Source of the DNA: Pycnococcus provasolii
Lineage: Eukaryota > Chlorophyta > Pseudoscourfieldiophyceae > Pseudoscourfieldiales > Pycnococcaceae
Assembly: GCA_938743325.2 (NCBI GenBank)
Contig: OW568888.1
Location: forward strand, 372,001 to 436,000
DNA: 64,000 nt
Direction of reading: 5' to 3'
In this document: one piece after another, positions 59,921 through 64,000 of the stretch
Layout: every line of letters begins with the position of its first letter
Numbering within the stretch: position 1 is the stretch's first letter
Notes under the pieces: model-generated
Seen by the model: the letters and a program-made list of their open reading frames with translations, nothing else
Told to the model about the DNA's origin: nothing
Databases searched by the model: none
Made by a program: the position numbers and the translations under genes

Positions 59921-60566
59921 GTGCGTGTATGTCGCCTTGAAACACTCCCGCATTCGCGGCGTGCAACGTCACACACCCAGCGGCAAACAGCAGGCCAAAG
60001 CAACCAACGACGCTGTTGTGACGCGCACGCTCCCAAGCAGCTTTTGGCACGTGGTCGACGTGTAGGACAAACGGTATGACGAGCGGCGCCATGACAAAAA
60101 TGCCTATAAACAGCCCAAGAGCCGTGTACGCGAGAGTTAAGATGATAAACATCGTCCGCGCAACTTTTTTTCGTAGCTCTGGCAGGAAGATGACGGCGCC
60201 GATCAACGGGAACGGCACGTGAACACCGCACCTCAGCCGCCGACGCGCAATACGCGCGCGTTCCATCTGTGACACAGACGTGAACTCGCCCGCTCCTCCT
60301 CGTGTACCCCGACGTCTTGCTTGAAGGCGTTTGACTTCCTCGACCATGTCCGCGAGCTCCGCCTCTTCGGCGAGCATGAGGAAGGTGGGCATGGACCTCC
60401 ACAGATGCCCTATGCCCTTAACAGAGACGTAGGTAGAGACACCACCGCCACCACCAATCTTTTGTATACCAGCGGCCGAAGTAGAGGACGGAGTTGCTGC
60501 TTGAGAAGTTGAGTTGCCGCTTCCATGCTCCATGGACGCGGGTCCCAACGACGACATCGACGCCAT
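59850..60566 (-). CDS. Membrane protein with acidic tail, not recognised
   Basis: A 238-residue protein with a Ser/Gly/Thr-rich N terminus, a basic helical part (EEVKRLQARRRGTRGGAGEF), then two or three membrane segments: TMFIILTLAYTALGLFIGIF, VMAPLVIPFVLHV and VVGCFGLLFAAGCVTLH. It ends with an 11-Asp run (a GAC microsatellite) and GGGIDDL. The open frame starts with TTG at 60593; the ATG at 60566 is used. It is convergent with PITH, 41 bp away. Confidence 0.65.
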
Positions 60567-61088
60567 GCAACAGCTGACTTGCAAGCTGAGCAAGCTGAAG
60601 CGCAGAGCAGACTAGACTCGTCACCGGGGGGAGGACACCAAAGGAGCGAACCCCGAATCGAACCCCTAAACGTTCCTTAGTTAGGGGTTACGTACCTTCG
60701 GGTTATTCGCTTGTCCCCTTTGGGGCGATCTTCATCTTCATCTTCATCTTCGTCGTGAACGTCAACGTCAACGTCAACGGCGTCACGTCGGATCAGGTCA
60801 ACTGTCGGATCCGTGGCGTCTCCGTGTTGTTGTGTTGTTGTGTTGTTGTGTTGTTGTGTTGTTTCGCTTTGCTTGTCATTTCATTGCAGCATTTCTGCGG
60901 CGTTTGTCTAAGGCTTGAGCACGTCATCTAGGCTGTGATAAGAAGTACTTACCTTTAAGGTGTGTTCGTGTGCGTCACAAGCCTCAGAGCTTGTGAGGGT
61001 TCACCCTCCTCCTCGCGTTGGTCGGGCTGGTCGGGCTGGTAGCTCGAGGGTGGTTCCTTCTGGTCAGGAGGGCTCGGGGGAATTGGTC
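60567..61088. promoter_or_regulatory. Divergent region with simple repeats
   Basis: 522 bp between the membrane-protein gene (minus) and the TBC gene (plus). It contains telomere-box-like CCCCTAAACG and GTTAGGGGTTACG (about 60662-60691), (CTTCAT)n near 60730, (GTCAAC)n near 60760 and a (TTGTG)n run at 60825-60860. No gene. Confidence 0.6.
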
Positions 61089-62459
61089 ATGGACCTCGTT
61101 TCGCGCTTTGACAATTTGGAAGATCAGCGAGACGCGTACGGGTTTGACGTTTCGCAAATTGGACTCGACGCGCGCGCATGTCGACGGAGGTGCGAGTCTG
61201 TCGATGCAAACTACAGAGGGAGGTGGGAAGCGGCGATCGCCAGCATCGCGAGGGCGGGTGATGCGAGCCCGTCTATCGTCACGCACGGGGAAAGACGGCC
61301 GAGCGGAGACAGAGCCAGACCGATGCGGAGAATCAGCAGAATGCTCATGGGAACGAGAAACGGTGGAGAAGACAACCAGGCGCCGAAAACCGTGAACGGC
61401 GCCCCTGCACCAGAGGTGTCTACAGCCGCGCCGACAGTCGCGCCGCCGCCGCGCGTTGACAAAAACGGAAGAGCAAGTGGGTCGTTCAAGGCTATGATTC
61501 GAAGAGGGGTGCCGGAGGAACATAGACCCGTCATATGGCCGTTGCTCGCGAGACTGCAGGGCGCTGTGGCGCACGACGAAGAATACCTCCGCAGCGCGTC
61601 GTACTCGCTGCCTCGTGACGACGCAAATGCACGACAAATCGAAATGGACCTGGCACGCACATTTCCCGGCAATACCGCGCTGCGAATCGTGCACAGCGAT
61701 ATCAGCCATGGTGACGACGACGACGACGACGACGACGCCGTGAGCGACGGCAACGGTGATATGGTGCCCTCGGTGCCAACACCAGCGCGCGGATCGACGG
61801 CTCACAAAAACGCTCTTCGGCTGATGCTTCGTGCGTACTCGGCAACACACCCCGCTACCGGATATTGCCAGGGCATGAACTACGTCGCGGCGTTTCTCCT
61901 CCTCGTGATTGGCCCAGAGCGTGTCGCTGACGCCTACGCGGTGTTTGCGTTCCTTCTCGACCGCGTCCTATACCCGCGCACATACGATGCCAACCTTTCT
62001 GGAGCACACGTGAGTTTGATGACACTCGGTGCTCTGCTCGAGAAAAAGTTTCCACGCCTGCACGCTCACATGAGCCGGCATGACTGTTCAGATCCTTCGT
62101 TGTTTGCGACGGACTGGTTCCTTACACTCATGTGCAAGAGTCTTCCCGCGGAGACTGCCGCGCGTGTGTGGGACACGGTGCTGAGCGAGGGTTCGAAAGT
62201 GCTATACCGCGCGAGCCTCGCTCTGCTCAAGCTTGCGGAGGATCGCATGCTACGCGGTGATCACGCGGGCAGCGTCCTCGAGGCTCTCAATCACGAGACG
62301 CGCGATTGCCACGATCGTGAGCGACTGTTGACGACAATGTTTCACGGCATTGGCAGTCTTCCAATGCGAGTTGTGATGCGTGCGCAGGTGAAGTCCGTCT
62401 CCGTGGTCAACAATCAGTTGGCGGATCGTTTCAATCGACGATCCACATCTCGCAAGTAA
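61089..62459 (+). CDS. TBC-domain Rab GTPase-activating protein
   Basis: A 456-residue Rab-GAP. The N-terminal 170 residues are poorly conserved. The TBC domain runs from about 175 to 440: FKAMIRRGVPEEHRPVIWPL, the arginine finger in IEMDLARTFPGN (R190), the glutamine finger in TGYCQGMNYVAAFLLL (Q261), FLLDRVLYPRTYDANLSG and WDTVLSEGSKVLYRASLALL. Both catalytic fingers are present, so GTP hydrolysis on a Rab, and a role in membrane traffic, is likely. An Asp tract near residue 210 is inserted in the domain. The frame is open from 60960 with GTG, but ATG at 61089 is used. Confidence 0.93.
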   Translation: MDLVSRFDNLEDQRDAYGFDVSQIGLDARACRRRCESVDANYRGRWEAAIASIARAGDASPSIVTHGERRPSGDRARPMRRISRMLMGTRNGGEDNQAPKTVNGAPAPEVSTAAPTVAPPPRVDKNGRASGSFKAMIRRGVPEEHRPVIWPLLARLQGAVAHDEEYLRSASYSLPRDDANARQIEMDLARTFPGNTALRIVHSDISHGDDDDDDDDAVSDGNGDMVPSVPTPARGSTAHKNALRLMLRAYSATHPATGYCQGMNYVAAFLLLVIGPERVADAYAVFAFLLDRVLYPRTYDANLSGAHVSLMTLGALLEKKFPRLHAHMSRHDCSDPSLFATDWFLTLMCKSLPAETAARVWDTVLSEGSKVLYRASLALLKLAEDRMLRGDHAGSVLEALNHETRDCHDRERLLTTMFHGIGSLPMRVVMRAQVKSVSVVNNQLADRFNRRSTSRK

Positions 62460-62528
62460 CAAGTACAGTAGAAAGTTCCTCTTATTTTTAAAAAGGTTGT
62501 TATTGGGGATTCGGGGAGTTTGTTTTTG

Positions 62529-62578
62529 GTAAAGCTGAAAGATTGGCGTCTTTACACACAACTGTTCACATCCGCCAT
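62529..62578 (-). other. Shared 3'-flank element, copy 2
   Basis: It lies 33-82 bp beyond the stop of the transporter gene. The 30 bp at 62549-62578 are identical to 11800-11829, and GTAAAGCTG...CTTTAC again forms a 6-bp stem, here with a 15-nt loop. See the findings. Confidence 0.85.
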
Positions 62579-62610
62579 GCTCAAGCAAAAAGCCAACAGG
62601 ATCAGTCTTG

Positions 62611-63834
62611 CTATGCGTTCGTGCCAGTCACTCGGATAAAGAGGTCGCACGCACAGACCGCGAGCAACGCGAACACGATGCGCGGCATTTGCTTGGCACG
62701 GAATCGCATTGTCGCATCTCCGATGCCAGCCGCTTGCGCCTTGTCTGGCGCGGTCACATCAATGAAGGCGTAGCACATAGAACCGAGCAGGCACATCGAG
62801 CTTGAGAAAGCCTGTCTGCTGGAGAACTCGCTTGAAAAGACGACGGCGCCGAGGAGCAGCGTTGCCACCGTCTTTGCTTGGCTGAGCACCGCGTACATGA
62901 GGCTCGAACAGATGGACGCGACGAGCGTGCTGAGCAGCTGCGTGGACATGGCGAGAACACAGCTGAGGAAGACGTACGTCGTGGGAAAGTTTCCAGAGAA
63001 AAAGGCGTTGTGTACGACTCCCAGCAGTCCGCTGTGTGCTGAGTCGGTGTCAGGGTCCATGATGGATGTCGACGCCGGTCCTGACGTTTTCGGTGGAAAG
63101 AGTCTGTCGCATATGACCCACGTCATCGTTCCTGTGATGAGGCTGATGGGCACGGTGTAGTAGAGCATGGTGTTGGACGTGATGTTGCAGTCTTTGCAGA
63201 TGTGCTTGACGACGACGGCATTCAGCTGGCTCATTGCGATTGACGTGAATGCGAAGATTGCACCAAACACGGTGACTGTGGCATCCGCCTGCGACGCGGA
63301 GACGAAGCTGTACGCGATGATGGCGAGGCACATGCACTCGATTGTGGATCGCGATTTTCGGTAGAAAACGTAGTCGAACGCGACGCCAATGGGCAGTGCG
63401 AAGAGTCGCGAGAGCTGGTGGAACGCGACGGAGCAGAAGAGCAGCGTCAGGTTGGACGTGAAGACGGAGAGTCCGGAGCAGAAGTTCATGCCAAGGTTCC
63501 ACAATATTGACGGTGGTTTGGAAGGTCGCGAGCCGTCGGTGGGATTTCTCATTTCGGACGTGACCCCTTTGTTGGTGGTGCGCACGAACCCGAGCACGCA
63601 GAGTTGGTGGAGCACGAGCAGGAGTCCCGCGAATCCGGGGTAACTTGCCTTGGCGAGCACCACCTTGTTGGCGACGACGACACCGGCGGACGCCGCGACG
63701 TTCGCGCTGACAATTCCAAGCGTGTACGTCCAAGGACGCTCTCCCGATCCTAATCCCACCCCCTTATCATCCTGAGCCTTCACTGAGACTGAGACGGACA
63801 CGGGTGCAGACCCGGAAGACTGAGACGCCGACAT
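62611..63834 (-). CDS. Drug/metabolite-type transporter (nucleotide-sugar or triose-phosphate)
   Basis: A 407-residue integral membrane protein of the DMT/NST-TPT superfamily with about ten membrane helices, for example VAASAGVVVANKVVLAKASY (helix 1 with the family's NK pair), FAGLLLVLHQLCVLGFV, TIECMCLAIIAYSFVSAS, VTVFGAIFAFTSIAMSQLNA and, late in the protein, VLSQAKTVATLLLGAVVF. The KxxV and NK motifs fit nucleotide-sugar/SLC35E3-like carriers of the Golgi or a TPT-like carrier; the substrate is not readable from sequence. It may serve the same glycan pathway as the GT29 enzymes. The start is ATG at 63834. Confidence 0.85.
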   Translation of the reverse strand: MSASQSSGSAPVSVSVSVKAQDDKGVGLGSGERPWTYTLGIVSANVAASAGVVVANKVVLAKASYPGFAGLLLVLHQLCVLGFVRTTNKGVTSEMRNPTDGSRPSKPPSILWNLGMNFCSGLSVFTSNLTLLFCSVAFHQLSRLFALPIGVAFDYVFYRKSRSTIECMCLAIIAYSFVSASQADATVTVFGAIFAFTSIAMSQLNAVVVKHICKDCNITSNTMLYYTVPISLITGTMTWVICDRLFPPKTSGPASTSIMDPDTDSAHSGLLGVVHNAFFSGNFPTTYVFLSCVLAMSTQLLSTLVASICSSLMYAVLSQAKTVATLLLGAVVFSSEFSSRQAFSSSMCLLGSMCYAFIDVTAPDKAQAAGIGDATMRFRAKQMPRIVFALLAVCACDLFIRVTGTNA

Positions 63835-64000
63835 AGAGAGAGCTCTATATCACGTGACCGATGACCCACGGGAGCGAGATGGAGGCAAGGAGAGATTTGA
63901 GATGGCGGGGAGAAAATCGGGACACGGAAAAAACGCGCACACAACACAACTCGGAACCGGTATCCCCAAGGGAGGAGAAAGATAGACTAACAACCCTAAC
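63835..64000. promoter_or_regulatory. Transporter promoter region, window end
   Basis: 166 bp upstream of the transporter gene, ending in AACAACCCTAAC, another short telomere-box-like word. No gene. Confidence 0.4.

Overview
The window looks like nuclear DNA of a green alga (Chlorophyta, probably a small-genome, prasinophyte-type lineage). The evidence is: compact GC-rich genes with few, short GT-AG introns; plastid proteins with transit-type leaders (an HCF244/Ycf39 homologue, a CP12-like protein); GT29 sialyltransferase-like enzymes; and TGTAA, the usual chlorophyte polyadenylation signal, just after many stop codons (for example 4374, 14709, 25244, 53668 and 53696). Short telomere-like tracts (TTAGGG/TTTAGGG types) occur inside the window, but no true telomere is present.

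Layout. 1-13.2 kb: a 41-bp minisatellite, a kinesin-14, ribosome-biogenesis factor TSR1, a large low-complexity protein and a TOG/ARM-repeat protein. 13.2-21 kb: a telomere-like tract, RPL35 (with a 4-nt first coding exon), SF3B4, a coiled-coil protein with a repeated WL-YQGKR motif, a Ty3/Gypsy fossil and a plastid-type coiled-coil/ParB-like protein. 21-26.7 kb: a broken AidB-like acyl-CoA dehydrogenase, a chromodomain protein, GT29 enzyme number 1 and a fragmentary DUF336-like gene. 26.7-34 kb: one four-exon gene for a 2343-residue secreted or surface protein with seven RCC1 repeats and many GCC2/GCC3 Cys-rich repeats. 34-40 kb: HCF244 divergent from a second plastid membrane protein, then SF3A3. 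40-42.8 kb: two Ty1/Copia fossils in opposite orientation and an array of seven small hairpins. 42.8-51 kb: phosphoserine aminotransferase, an isolated 5S rRNA gene, a small membrane protein, PAT1 and a zinc-motif plus AhpD/CMD-like protein. 51-64 kb: a CP12-like protein with a doubled motif, GT29 enzyme number 2, an ATP-grasp protein, a CS-like protein, a papain-family protease, a CHIP-like TPR/U-box protein, a PITH protein, a membrane protein, a TBC Rab-GAP and a nucleotide-sugar/triose-phosphate-type transporter.

There are no operons; genes lie on both strands with convergent gaps as small as 23 bp. Themes that recur are RNA processing (SF3B4, SF3A3, PAT1), ribosome building (TSR1, RPL35, 5S rRNA), plastid function (HCF244, CP12-like, the 36.5-kb protein) and the endomembrane glycan system (two GT29 enzymes, a transporter, a Rab-GAP).

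Most unusual signals: the hairpin array at 41278-41496; a 30-bp sequence with an adjoining stem found in the 3' flanks of two unrelated minus-strand genes (11788-11829 and 62529-62578); the duplicated CP12 motif; the RCC1 plus GCC2/GCC3 architecture; and a GGGGATCC motif found nine times between genes. All assignments come from reading the sequence by eye; no search was run.
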